Positions 22,057-30,942 of a stretch of 30,942 nt of DNA are shown here, in pieces; position 1 is the stretch's first letter; every line of letters starts with the position of its first letter. Below the pieces are notes generated by a model. That model did no database searches. It had not been told where the DNA came from and saw only the letters and a list, made by a program, of their open reading frames with translations. The position numbers were made by a program, and so were the translations under genes. This stretch comes from Conidiobolus incongruus B7586 (Eukaryota; Entomophthoromycota; Entomophthoromycetes; Entomophthorales; Conidiobolaceae), in contig JNEM01006634.1 of the NCBI GenBank assembly GCA_000697335.1, positions 1 through 30,942 of the forward strand. The letters run 5' to 3'.

Positions 22057-22701
22057 ATGAACACTATTAAACTTTATTTTGATATTAGTAGTTTTTACTC
22101 CGCATTAGCGGTCTTTAGAATTGTTAGAAGGATCAGAGATAAGAGCTTCAAACATCAATTTGATCTCAAACCCTTCTTATTTTATGGAGTGTTGAAGGCA
22201 CATGGAGCTACCACTCCTTCACCTGCTAAAGGAAAATATCTATGGCGCGATGTAGAACGTCAGTTTCAAGAACTCGGATACGACAAGTTCCACACTAGTT
22301 ATTTTCCCATTAACCCTGTCTTAGCTAACCGAGTTCTCATTTATTTGGACGTCAACGAATCTCAATTCCGCAACACCGAACCCGAAGTGCCCTTGGCTCT
22401 TAGATTTGCTGAAAAGGCCTATGAAGCTGCTTACGTACAAGATGTTGACGTATCTAAACCCGAAAACTTGTGTAAAATTTTGAAGACCATTTTGCCAGAT
22501 GCAGATACTGATAAAATTGTTCAAGAAGCCAACACCCAAAAGTACAAGGATATTCTCAAGGCTAATACCGATGAAGCTATTGACAAAGGAATTTTTGGAG
22601 CTCCTACTTTCATCTGCCCTGATGGTGAGTTATTCTGGGGTAATGACCGTTTGATGTCAGCTTATAAGTGGGCTGATAAAGTTATTAAAGCCAAGCTTTA
22701 A
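22057..22701 (+). CDS. DsbA-fold GST-kappa / HCCA-isomerase-like protein, copy 1
   Basis: 214 aa, intronless. Matches the DsbA-like thioredoxin-fold family of 2-hydroxychromene-2-carboxylate isomerase and glutathione S-transferase kappa. The N-terminal FYFD-like strand LYFDISSFYSALA (6-18) aligns with the FDxxSPYSxLA active-site loop; S12 is in the position of the catalytic serine that contacts glutathione, but the usual proline after it is F13. The helical insertion includes KGKYLWRDVERQ (58-69), FPINPVLA (83-90) and LALRFAEKAYEAAYVQDVDVS (113-133). The C-terminal thioredoxin half has the cis-proline motif GAPTF (181-185) followed by ELFWGNDRL. There is no signal peptide, so it is probably cytosolic or organellar. 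The fungal role is likely glutathione-dependent detoxification; naphthalene-type catabolism, where the bacterial isomerase acts, is not implied. It is in tandem with a second copy 287 bp downstream. Confidence 0.88.
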   Translation: MNTIKLYFDISSFYSALAVFRIVRRIRDKSFKHQFDLKPFLFYGVLKAHGATTPSPAKGKYLWRDVERQFQELGYDKFHTSYFPINPVLANRVLIYLDVNESQFRNTEPEVPLALRFAEKAYEAAYVQDVDVSKPENLCKILKTILPDADTDKIVQEANTQKYKDILKANTDEAIDKGIFGAPTFICPDGELFWGNDRLMSAYKWADKVIKAKL

Positions 22702-22988
22702 TTTTTTAAATAGCTAACAATAATCTTATTAAATTGAAATATTGATTAATTCCATTAAATTTTGGTTGTTCATAATTATAACTAAATTTCATTATATTAC
22801 TTGACTCTTCAGGATTTATTAAATACAAAATTTTCAATTATTTTGATTTTATTCAAAATTTTTATTTCAATTTAATAGATAAGCTGTCCCATAAATCTGA
22901 ACCAATTTAAACGTGACTTGTTTGATTCAAATTCAACTCTATTGTAATATATCAACTTAACAAAAAACCTAACCAAATGAAAGTTAAC

Positions 22989-23642
22989 ATGAGCAGTATT
23001 AAATTTTATTTTGATATCAGCAGTTTTTACTCAGGATTAGCTGCATTGAGAATCGTTAGAAAAATCAGAGATAAGAGCTTCCAACACAAATTCGAGCTTA
23101 AACCCATCGTACTTGGTGCAGTGTTCAAGTCTCAGGGAGTTCAAGCTCCAGCAATTGCCAATCCCATTAAGGGAAAGTATATGTGGCGCGATGTCGAGCG
23201 CCAGGCCAAGGAATTGGGCTACAACAAATTTCAGACCAGTCACTTCCCCATTCATTCGGTGTTAGCTCACCGCGTTATTATTTATTTAGACGTGAACGAA
23301 TCTCAATTTGGTAACACCGAATCTGAAGTGGGCTTAGCTCTTAGATTTACAGAAAAAGTCTACGAAGCTGCTTACACTCAAGACGTTGACGTATCCAAGC
23401 CTGAAAGCTTGAGCAAAGTTTTGAAAACAATTTTATCTGACGTCGATACTGACAAAATTGTTCAGGAAGCTAACACTCAAAAATATAAAGATATCCTCAA
23501 GGCTAACACCGATGAAGCTATTGACAAAGGAATTTTTGGAGCTCCTACTTTCATCTGCCCTGATGGTGAGTTATTCTGGGGCAATGACCGTTTGATGTCA
23601 GCTTATAAGTGGGCTGATAAAGTTATTAAAGCTAAGCTTTAA
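22989..23642 (+). CDS. DsbA-fold GST-kappa / HCCA-isomerase-like protein, copy 2
   Basis: 217 aa from the ATG at 22989, chosen because MSSIKFYFD aligns with MNTIKLYFD of copy 1; an in-frame ATG at 22977 would add only MKVN. Same layout as copy 1: active-site loop FDISSFYSGLA, KGKYMWRDVERQ, SHFPIHSVLAHRV, LALRFTEKVYEAAYTQDVDVS, cis-proline GAPTF, and ELFWGNDRL. A three-residue insertion lies before KGKY. The last 65 residues are identical to copy 1, whereas the first 150 differ at many positions. At DNA level the identity is confined to the final ~125 coding bases, pointing to gene conversion. The function is presumably overlapping, and the tandem pair may be a dosage or diversification event. 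Confidence 0.88.
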   Translation: MSSIKFYFDISSFYSGLAALRIVRKIRDKSFQHKFELKPIVLGAVFKSQGVQAPAIANPIKGKYMWRDVERQAKELGYNKFQTSHFPIHSVLAHRVIIYLDVNESQFGNTESEVGLALRFTEKVYEAAYTQDVDVSKPESLSKVLKTILSDVDTDKIVQEANTQKYKDILKANTDEAIDKGIFGAPTFICPDGELFWGNDRLMSAYKWADKVIKAKL

Positions 23643-24615
23643 ATTTGTCATGTGTCTAACACTAAACCTATTAAACTGAAACATTGATTGATTGGAATAA
23701 CCTCACATTACCCATAGTTTATTTCAACTATCATCTTGTAGATTTCTTTAATCTAAATGCTACTCTTTTGAATTCTTTATATATACCATTTAATATTTTT
23801 CTGATATGAGTTACTCTAAATATAATATTTTATTTTTACTAATGCAACCAAGTCATTATATAGTATTATTTTTCCTCATTTTTTGGTTTTAATATATAGT
23901 ATGTAATTATAGATATTATGTTGATTTCTAAAAATAAAATATTTAACTCTATATAATAAATATTTGTTCAATTATGATGAAATTTGATTTTCTTACTCTA
24001 AATTGTATTATATATAATTCAATTGAATTCGAAGGCTTACTAATAAACGGTAATACCTTTAAATTACTCAAATTAAAATTAATTTTGAGTTTATCAAAAT
24101 GATATAATATATTATACAATACTATTAAATCAATATTCTATTGATTCAATTTTATTTATAAACTTGAAGTCATGGTAATTAACTTTAACCAGCATGTTAA
24201 TGTGATTAACTGAATAATATTATTTATGAAACTTTGGATATATTGATGAAAAAGAAATTTACGGATGAATATATTGGAAAAATTAAACTTTGAAATATAT
24301 TGATATATATTTATTTGATTACTAAGTGTATATTTATTCACCTGGAGAATAAAGGATTATACAAATTAACAATTAATATAATTAATAATTAAAAAGTCTA
24401 TAATAGAGATAATTATAGATGTTTAAGCAATAAATATCATGATTGGATATTGGACTGAATATCAATAATAATTGTTTGAAAACAAAATACAATGAATATA
24501 GTTTCATAAAAATTATCTACATCAATAATTATTAAAATATAAAATATTAATAGTGGTATTATTGAAAATATTGAAAAGTGAATTAACAAGAAACATAGCA
24601 CTCCTGATTAAAAAA
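23643..24615. other. AT-rich intergenic, GST-kappa-like pair to V-ATPase D
   Basis: No gene supported. The genes on either side converge here. A 61-codon minus-strand frame near 24156 is low-complexity. Confidence 0.5.
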
Positions 24616-25689
24616 TTAGAATATAATATCCTCATCTTGATCCTGGTTCAAAATGTTAGCAGTTTCGCCAGGGTGGGCGGCGGCGTCAGCTGGGATAAGA
24701 CCTTGATCAATTAATTCTTGTTGAGCCTTCAATTTGGCATCAAGGATTTCCATTTCTCTTTCCTTATCCCTCTTCTTCTTGCCTTGCACTTTCTTAAGCC
24801 TGAAGAATTCTTCACGATCTGCTTCATCCAATTCGGAAATAATATAATTGATGGTATTTTCAATTCTGGGTATGATGACGTGCTCAATAGCGTTAACTCT
24901 ACGATTGGTTAGTTTGATGACTTCGTCAAGGGTAACAAATGCAGTCTACGATTTGAATAATTTTGTATTAAGAATTTTGAAAATTTTAAAAAAAGGAATG
25001 AAAAATTACTTGAAGTGAGGCCAATTCAATCAATGCTTCAACAGCACTAGTATAAGTTTGTTTACAGCGTTGAACTTGTTGACCACCTCGACCCAAACCA
25101 GTCAATTCGAAAGCTAACAAATTGTCAGAATGGAATAAATTTTAAAAAAAAATAAAGCTAAAATATACCATTAGATCCCTCCGAATAAGATTCGAATTTG
25201 GGCAACATAACGCCCGAAACGTTATCTAATTTGGTACGAACTCTCAATTGAGCAGTTTTAACGCTTTCTCTAACTTTGTAACTGAATTAAAAAATAATTA
25301 ATAATTTTAATAAAAACTATTTAGATGAATTTACCTGATGTCACCGGTGGTATAAGTAACTTCAGCCAAAGAAAATGAAGCATTTTGCATAATTTTACCC
25401 ATCTTCAATTTAGCCTAATATTTCATTTGTATTAAAATCAGCAAATTCAGATGAAAAAAAATTGATATTATTACTTCACCAATTTTACCCACAATCTCTC
25501 TAAAACGCTTAGTTAAAGCTTCACTCTTACGTTTTAATAAACTGTGACCAGTTTGAGCTCCCTTTAACTTCAGTTTCATACTTGTTAAAGCCCTAAACAT
25601 CCCGACTTAGATGAATAATTACAAATTTGAAGTGATGAATATTACATTCGAGTTGGAAAAATGGCAATTCTGTTACTATTTCCTGACAT
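24616..25689 (-). CDS. VMA8: V-type proton ATPase subunit D
   Basis: Subunit D of the V1 sector, the central-stalk rotor that couples ATP hydrolysis to proton pumping in vacuolar-type ATPases. Six exons on the minus strand: 25646-25689, 25475-25592, 25335-25414, 25169-25281, 25010-25113 and 24616-24945. They give 262 aa, close to the usual ~250 aa. The five introns (53, 60, 53, 55 and 64 nt) all have GT...AG ends and frame is kept. Diagnostic strings: [15 protein letters not shown] at the N-terminus, [65 protein letters not shown], and [14 protein letters not shown] with [12 protein letters not shown]. The long antiparallel coiled coil of the rotor spans the N- and C-terminal parts. The C-terminus ends in an acidic tail (QDQDEDIIF). 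The most intron-rich gene in the window, as expected for a conserved housekeeping gene. Confidence 0.97.
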
Positions 25690-25893
25690 CTTTTATTAAT
25701 ATTATTAATTGATCTAATTGATAAAGTAGTTAATATATCGTTTTAATAACTTTGAAAAATATAATTTTTAATGGACTTGCAATAAATGAAATATTGAGAA
25801 TTGATGTCATTCATTTATATGGTGAATTGTCATTGTGGGAAATTGATTTTTTAGTAGCATTTCTGAAATCATAAATACTCTAGAAATTAATTA

Positions 25894-27130
25894 ACAACAC
25901 ATTTCTAAAATCAAATTTAAATGTAAATTCTAATATGAAATATATTAAAATAAATATATAATATAAAATCAATACTCTCATTTATTATTAATAATCATTT
26001 GCTATACATTTGGCAAGCTTCTAACACTTGAAAAACAGTTTTTTTATCAAAGACTGAAGTTTGATATTTCACAAGCCATTAAATTTGTTTATAGAAATTA
26101 TATATATATATTTTAATTGCTTAAAGCAGTTACAGTTACATAAGTTGTAATCTAGTGAATAAATTATATATGGTAATATTTTAATTTATTTTTCCTTAAG
26201 AAATATTTTATTGCTTTAAATTTATGTACTTTTTAATTATCATGCCAAATAATTATATTTAATTAAAAATACCATTTAGAAATTATATTATTTAAAAATA
26301 TATCAAAATTCTGATTAATTGATTTTCTTTTAAGAATTAAATAAAAATAACATATATTATTATAATCTATTATAATAGTTAACATATACTTGTAAATAAA
26401 ATACTTGTTCTTTAAGATTTATAAAATAGTTTTTTTAATTTAATATTTTGCTTTGTTTTTTAATAATGGATTATATAAAAAAATTTATAATTTATGAATT
26501 ATAATAATTTAATATAAAAGTTTAAGTTTCTAACTATACTATAATAAGATTTGTTTAGTTATAGCTCTTTTAATTTTCTTTTAAACTTTTGTTAAAATAT
26601 AAGGTAATTATTTAACATTTATATTAATTAAAGTTTAAACTTTAATATATAATATACTTATATAATTAATATTAAATTAATTTGATTATTTTTCATATAA
26701 AATAAAAAGGTGTTTTTTGATATATTTCTTTATTTTTTTATTGATTAAAAAAATAACAGTAGAAATTAGTCTTTTAGATTTAATACAATTTAGACAATTT
26801 CATTTTAAACTTTAAAATAACAAATCTAGCAATAAATAGTAATTTTAAATAAAATATCATCTTTACAAAGTGCTTATAAATTTTAAATAATTTCAAAGGA
26901 TTTGTAGTTGAGCTTTAATAATACTAGAAAAAAACTTTTGATGTTCACTATCTAGTTTAAGCATACTTATATTTAATATCAAATTCTTAAATTAAAATTT
27001 TTAATACAAAAACATTATTTACAAATATATGTATTGTTTAAAGATATAAATACTCCTATTTATTTAAATATAAATTGAATTTTAAAATTAATAATAAGTT
27101 TGAAAAACTAAAAATTAAAAAAATTGTCAT
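25894..27130 (-). mobile_element. Mariner-like DNA transposon copy C, full length but decayed
   Basis: About 1.24 kb and collinear with copy B from end to end. The left end AACAACACATTTCTAAAATC follows TA at 25892-25893; the right end ...AATTGTCAT is followed by TA at 27131-27132, consistent with a TA target duplication. Shared internal blocks include the TTTATTATTAATAA string, TAGTTATAGCT, AAAAAGGTGTTTTTTGATATAT, AACAGTAGAAATTAGTCTTTTAGATT and the start-codon block ATCTAGTTTAAGCAT near 26960, all matching B. The minus-strand transposase is riddled with stops, and the third catalytic-acid region reads YSLDYNLCNCNCFKQ. It is non-functional and separate from B by drift along nearly its whole length. 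Confidence 0.83.
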
Positions 27131-27647
27131 TACTTTTTGTCTGAAGTGATAATATTGAATTCTTGAATGGTGTAGGAAGATATAAATTTATCAAATTTAA
27201 AACTGATTTTTAATATTAAATTATAATTAATTTCTTGTAAAGTATTTTAATATATACATCAAAAGATATATTAAATATTCATTACAGACACTTTAATATA
27301 TAAATCGATTTTATCAATAATGAAGAGTGATCAATCAAATCAGATTAATATTGTTACATATTTCAGTCGAATTTTAATTTAGATATTCATATGTTGATAA
27401 ATTGACATATTGACATTCTCTGAATGTCAGATATTATGATGAGACATAGATATATAGAAACAATCCCTGTATTATTATTTTTTCATTTTTATTAAATATT
27501 TGAATTGCAATTTCAGCTGGACATAGTGAACCAAAATAAAATTAGGTCAAATAATAATTTAGTATTTATATTATCAAATATAAATATGAGTATTAAAATA
27601 AAATAATTGTAATAAATAGATATTGTACGATTTTATTAGCTTGATAC
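27131..27647. other. AT-rich intergenic, mariner C to mS33-like gene
   Basis: No gene recognised; 3' flank of the mS33-like gene at the right end. Confidence 0.5.
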
Positions 27648-28018
27648 TTATTTCTTTCTTGAGGCTCTCTTTTCTTTGCCTATAAAAAATAATAATATTA
27701 ATATAGAATATAGCGGTATAGAAAGATATTTTACTTACACTTTTTGGGAGCACCTTTACCTCTACGTCTTCTAGAGTCAGCGATCCAAATTCTATAACCT
27801 TCTTCCTCGGTAATTTTATCCATTTCAACCCCTCTCAATTCATGACGAATTTTAGGTAAATCGAAACGTTCAGGATAATAATTCAATATTTTGGGACCGA
27901 TTAATGGTTTTAAGTATTTGGAACCGTCGCGTTCGATAGTGGGGATTCTGAGCTTGAAAATATTACTGATAATTTTGTCGAGCGCTAGTCTGCGAGCTGG
28001 ATTAACAACTTGACTCAT
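27648..28018 (-). CDS. RSM27: Mitochondrial small-ribosomal-subunit protein mS33-like
   Basis: Two exons, 27739-28018 and 27648-27679, separated by a 59-nt GT...AG intron. Product 103 aa, similar in length to fungal Rsm27/mS33 (about 110 aa). The family pattern is visible: an N-terminal helix (RRLALDKIISNIFKL), then YLKPLIGPKILNYYPERFDLPKIRHEL, which resembles the LRGPxxxxYYPxR...IRxL core of MRP-S33, and a basic C-terminus RRRRGKGAPKK joined across the splice to CKEKRASRKK, like the RGKGxPKKxxGKRA tail of the family. It acts in the mitochondrial small ribosomal subunit. The ATG at 28018 is chosen because MSQVVNPARRLAL is a plausible N-terminus; an upstream in-frame ATG at 28048 would add ten residues. 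The symbol is by family analogy. Confidence 0.78.
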
Positions 28019-28524
28019 TTTACAATATGGATTATTAACTATATTCAAACGAAAAAATTGGTGATTAATTTTGAATTATTTTCATAATATATATTTTTAC
28101 ATTAATTTAAAAAAATGAATCTATTGATTAATTATTAGATGTTAGAAACTGATAAAATTACTTAAATAAAATTCTATTTCATTCAAATTGTGGGATTTAG
28201 GAATATCGGTTTGTGTGATGATAAAATATCATTTATTAAATTGGAAACAAGATTATGATAATATTTTAAAAAATAAAAATAAATCAGAATAAAATTGTTA
28301 AGAGAGGAAGGAAAAAACGAGTAGAGAAAAATGAATTATGTTCGGAGAAGAAAATTATATATGAATATGTTTAAAAAGAATAAATAAGTAATTGATAATA
28401 TAAAAATGAATAAAAATATATAAAAACAAAAAAGAAATAGATGATACTAAGATAGATTTGAAAATGTAATATTTAAAAATCTCATCGAAAGAGTCTTTCA
28501 AAATCGACAAGAAAGGATTGCTAT
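28019..28524. other. AT-rich intergenic, mS33-like gene to tRNA-Leu
   Basis: Nothing supportable. Contains the divergent 5' flanks of the mS33-like gene and the tRNA; a purine-rich stretch lies at about 28300-28350. Confidence 0.5.
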
Positions 28525-28608
28525 GCTGATATGGCCGAGTGGTCCAAGGCGGGTGACTTAAGATCCCCTCCCGGTAACGGGGCGTGAGTTCGAACCTCAC
28601 TGTCAGCA
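28525..28608 (+). tRNA. tRNA-Leu (anticodon UAA)
   Basis: 84-nt class II tRNA with a long variable arm. The acceptor GCTGATA pairs with TGTCAGC (one T-G pair), followed by discriminator A. The D arm holds the A box TGGCCGAGTGG, the anticodon loop is CTTAAGA, the variable arm CCCG-GTAA-CGGG forms a stem-loop, and the T arm GTGAG-TTCGAAC-CTCAC is perfect and carries the B box. No intron is present, although tRNA-Leu genes in fungi sometimes have one. The anticodon stem GGTGA/TCCCC has one T-C mismatch at its middle pair. Convergent with the PPR gene. Confidence 0.93.
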
Positions 28609-28623
28609 TTTTGGATTCTTTTT
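28609..28623 (+). terminator. RNA polymerase III termination T-runs after tRNA-Leu
   Basis: TTTT at 28609-28612 directly after the discriminator base, backed up by TTTTT at 28619-28623. These are standard Pol III stop signals on the non-template strand. Confidence 0.75.
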
Positions 28624-28698
28624 ATTATTTTTGAATTTATTTTTATTGTATTTGAAATATTCATGATTTTTGAAATAAAGTTTATTTTAGTTAAAAAT

Positions 28699-29886
28699 TT
28701 AAATATCTAATAATTCATTCACTTTAGGACCCAAATAATCCGGAATGACAAACCCTTTGTCAACCGCATTTTGAAACAGAGATTTTGCTTCAGCTGTCAT
28801 ACTATTCTCTAACAAGTGACTCAATATGATTTTTACTACAAAGAAGTGATTTTCGTCTGGGTAATTGAGGTACATTTCGTCGAGGGTTTGCTTCAAAGTT
28901 TCGTAATCTTTGTGTCTCAGATGCGATTTCACAAGTTGGATGTAGTAGTTTTTTGTTGGGATTGTGTACTTGGCCAAGAATTCTTGTTTGAGTTGGGGTA
29001 TAACTGGATTTTGGGGGTCGTAGCCAGTAAAGTGGAGGATTAATGCTTGGTAAGTGTACTTGAGGGGAATTAGATTGTATTCCCATTTCATTTGTTCTAG
29101 ATGCATGAGTGCTTGGTCCTCCTCGCCACATCTTGCGAGTAGCAGAATGATCTGGTGGTAAATGACGGGAGTTGGCGTGACTCGACATTTTCGCATATAA
29201 TGAAGCCATTTCAAAGCGTAGAACCACTCCTGCTGTATTACGCTCATATGGATCATTATTGAAAATGATACTGCATTCGGAGCAAATCCCAATTTACCTT
29301 GCCTCAACTTGCGAAATAGGCGAGACGCTTCGCGATACTGCCCCCTTGAAATCATTTTCCTCAGGATAAAGTGGCAGCTCTCCAAATCTTCTGGATCTCT
29401 GGCAGGAGGATTTTCTGGCCTCAAATTTGGAGGTAATTTTAGATAAGCTTTCATTAAATATTCGTGAAGTCCAGGCTGACAGTTCAATTTAAAAGTTTTG
29501 GAATACTCGATTAATTTTAGGATTCTATCATAGGCTTCGGGTTTTAATTTGCTTCCAGGTTTTTCTCCTGGAGTTTTAAGGCAGTATTGACCTACTAGTA
29601 ATAGTGTTAGATCGTCCATTTGAGGATTAGGATGTAATGAGTATGCTTCTAGAAGATCGAATGCAGCATCTAGCCCATTAAACAATAGTAGATTAGTTAT
29701 GCGCTTATGTAAAAGTGTTTTGGAGTCGGTAAAGTCAGGATGAGTGGCTGACAGGGATAAGGATGGTTGGGCATTAGGAACTTGGACTGAAGTGGGAATT
29801 GTAGTTAAAGTAGGTTCATGAAGATATCTTCTAAAAATTGTCCAAGAGTTAAAATGAATTTTATGAGATCTTAATATTCTATTCAT
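28699..29886 (-). CDS. Pentatricopeptide repeat (PPR) protein, probably mitochondrial
   Basis: 395 aa, intronless. The first ~25 residues (MNRILRSHKI...WTIFRRYLHE) are rich in R, H and hydroxyl residues and lack acids until position 24: a typical mitochondrial targeting presequence with a possible cleavage near RRYL. About six helical-hairpin repeats of ~35 residues can be traced from about 170 to 381, for example CHFILRKMISRGQYREASRLFRKLRQ, NAVSFSIMIHMSVIQQEWFYALKWLHYMRKCRVTP (about 204-238), PVIYHQIILLLARCGEEDQALMHLEQM and the following TYQALILHF unit. PPR proteins bind organellar RNA and act in mitochondrial RNA processing or translation. The exact orthologue is not recognisable. Less AT-rich than most of the window. 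The ATG at 29886 is the first in frame and yields the presequence. Confidence 0.85.
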   Translation of the reverse strand: MNRILRSHKIHFNSWTIFRRYLHEPTLTTIPTSVQVPNAQPSLSLSATHPDFTDSKTLLHKRITNLLLFNGLDAAFDLLEAYSLHPNPQMDDLTLLLVGQYCLKTPGEKPGSKLKPEAYDRILKLIEYSKTFKLNCQPGLHEYLMKAYLKLPPNLRPENPPARDPEDLESCHFILRKMISRGQYREASRLFRKLRQGKLGFAPNAVSFSIMIHMSVIQQEWFYALKWLHYMRKCRVTPTPVIYHQIILLLARCGEEDQALMHLEQMKWEYNLIPLKYTYQALILHFTGYDPQNPVIPQLKQEFLAKYTIPTKNYYIQLVKSHLRHKDYETLKQTLDEMYLNYPDENHFFVVKIILSHLLENSMTAEAKSLFQNAVDKGFVIPDYLGPKVNELLDI

Positions 29887-30604
29887 TCTATATTAATTTA
29901 TTTATGATCATATATAATTTTGTTTTTTTTAATTTAATCTGTTACTGTTTATTAAAAACTACTTTTTAATAGGTTTAGTAATTAAAAATTAAAACAAATT
30001 TTTTTATGGGATAACATATTGTTAATAATACTTAAAATAATTTATTTAAGTTTTTATGTTAAAACAGTTTTTGACTTAAAAAAATTAATTTAACTTGATA
30101 TCTAAAATCAAAAATCAATTTATCAAATATCTTTTAAAATGATATTAATATAAAATATACTAAATTAAGTTAATATTTAATATTGATTAATTTATTTATA
30201 TTGGTAAATTCAATATCCATCAAATTTAAATCAAAAAAATTAAATTTTTAATCTAAATAAATTACTAAATACAGTAGTTAACATGATTAGTAATAAGTTG
30301 TAGTTATCAACACTATAATTACCAAATAATAACAATAATATGAGTATAATGTGACAAAAACCACCAAACAAAAAAAATTCGAAGAATCCATTTTAAATTC
30401 GTAAGAATAAAACAAATTCTTTAGATAAAGAAATATATATATAAATTTTGATTTAAAAATAAAGATAAATTCATGTTAGACTAAAAAGTCAAGAAAATTA
30501 TATCATTTAAATTGAGATTAAATATTTTGAAGACTTTATTATTAAGTTAATAAATTATAAATACAATTGTTATAGTCCATCATTATTGATGATAACATGG
30601 TTAA
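29887..30604. other. AT-rich intergenic, PPR gene to second permease
   Basis: Nothing recognisable; no open frame of note. The right end is the 3' flank of the partial permease. Confidence 0.55.
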
Positions 30605-30942
30605 TTAAGCGTCAGCAGAGAAAGCTTTGATGAGGTTTTCGACACCGTTCCAAGTACCCATAACACAGCCGATGACACCACAAGCCATCACAATAAAGAT
30701 CCAGAAGAGAGTGAGGAAGTTGCGCTGTCTCCAGCCGAATAACTTGAGGTGGCAGATGACTGGGAGGAAGTAGACTGTCATACAGTTGGTGAGAGCGGAG
30801 ACCAAATCCATGACTTCGGCGAAGTAGGGGATGAAGTAGGCGATGATGAGGACGAGAGCACCGATACCAAGACGTAACAGGAATCTAGATAAGATTTCCT
30901 TGGATTTGGACATGTACTGGGGTGAGATCTTGAGAATAGATA
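30605..30942 (-). CDS. AAAP-family amino acid permease, C-terminal part (runs off window)
   Basis: The frame stays open to the window edge, so the 5' part lies outside. The visible ~111 residues read ILKISPQYMSKSKEILSR, followed by four hydrophobic segments: LLRLGIGALVLIIAYFIPYF, VMDLVSALTNCMTVYFLPVI, ending CHLKLFGW, then FLTLFWIFIVMACGVIGCVM, then the end TWNGVENLIKAFSADA. This is the C-terminal arrangement of AAAP permeases (Avt/SLC36-like), including the FLPVICHLKLF motif typical of the penultimate helices. It transports amino acids, probably across the vacuolar or plasma membrane. Third-position G+C is high compared with the window, suggesting strong expression or selection on codon use. 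It is not a close paralogue of the permease at 17.9 kb. Confidence 0.88.
   Translation of the reverse strand, partial: SILKISPQYMSKSKEILSRFLLRLGIGALVLIIAYFIPYFAEVMDLVSALTNCMTVYFLPVICHLKLFGWRQRNFLTLFWIFIVMACGVIGCVMGTWNGVENLIKAFSADA

Noticed and set aside
28355-28609. Minus-strand 84-codon open frame across tRNA-Leu
   Set aside because: Half of it is antisense to the tRNA, the rest is low-complexity hydrophobic sequence from A/T runs.
28802-29227. 141-codon open frame on the minus strand
   Set aside because: It lies wholly inside the PPR gene on the same strand in another frame; its composition is explained by the real gene.

Overview
The window looks like nuclear DNA of an AT-rich fungus. 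Evidence: very AT-rich intergenic DNA with islands of ordinary coding sequence, short GT-AG introns of 52-64 nt, eukaryotic tRNA genes with internal A and B boxes, a V-ATPase subunit, a mitochondrial ribosomal protein, a PPR protein and AAAP-type amino acid permeases. The standard genetic code fits every gene. An early-diverging (zygomycete-grade, for example Entomophthoromycotina-like) fungus would suit the composition and the expansion of secreted enzymes, but this placement is inference.

Layout. 1-2.8 kb: AT-rich DNA with a faint ghost of a short-chain dehydrogenase gene. 2.8-13.3 kb: a cluster of GH47 (class I alpha-1,2-mannosidase) genes, two on + and one on -, all intronless and all with N-terminal signal peptides, plus a broken fourth copy at 10.8-11.2 kb joined to a truncated mariner transposon. 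Inside this cluster a tRNA-Val(UAC) gene carries a solo LTR (4787-5342) with perfect 5-bp target duplications just upstream of its 5' end. 13.3-17.9 kb: a 4.6-kb AT-rich desert. 17.9-19.4 kb: a four-exon AAAP amino acid permease. 19.6-20.9 kb: a decayed mariner element with recognisable ends. 22.1-23.6 kb: two tandem DsbA-fold GST-kappa/HCCA-isomerase-like genes whose 3' ends are almost identical. 24.6-25.7 kb: V-ATPase subunit D in six exons. 25.9-27.1 kb: a third decayed mariner. 27.6-28.0 kb: a two-exon mS33-like mitoribosomal protein. 28.5 kb: tRNA-Leu(UAA). 28.7-29.9 kb: a mitochondrial PPR protein. 30.6 kb to the edge: the C-terminal end of another AAAP permease.

The genes do not form a pathway. 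The strongest theme is local duplication: GH47 x4, the GST-kappa-like pair, and mariner x3. The three mariner copies lie on the same strand and are heavily AT-shifted, as expected from RIP-like or strong C-to-T decay. The secreted GH47 enzymes suggest extracellular trimming of alpha-1,2-linked mannose on glycoproteins, and they lack the cysteines that form the conserved disulphide of classical family members. I found no CRISPR array, rRNA, or clear novel defence or toxin system.
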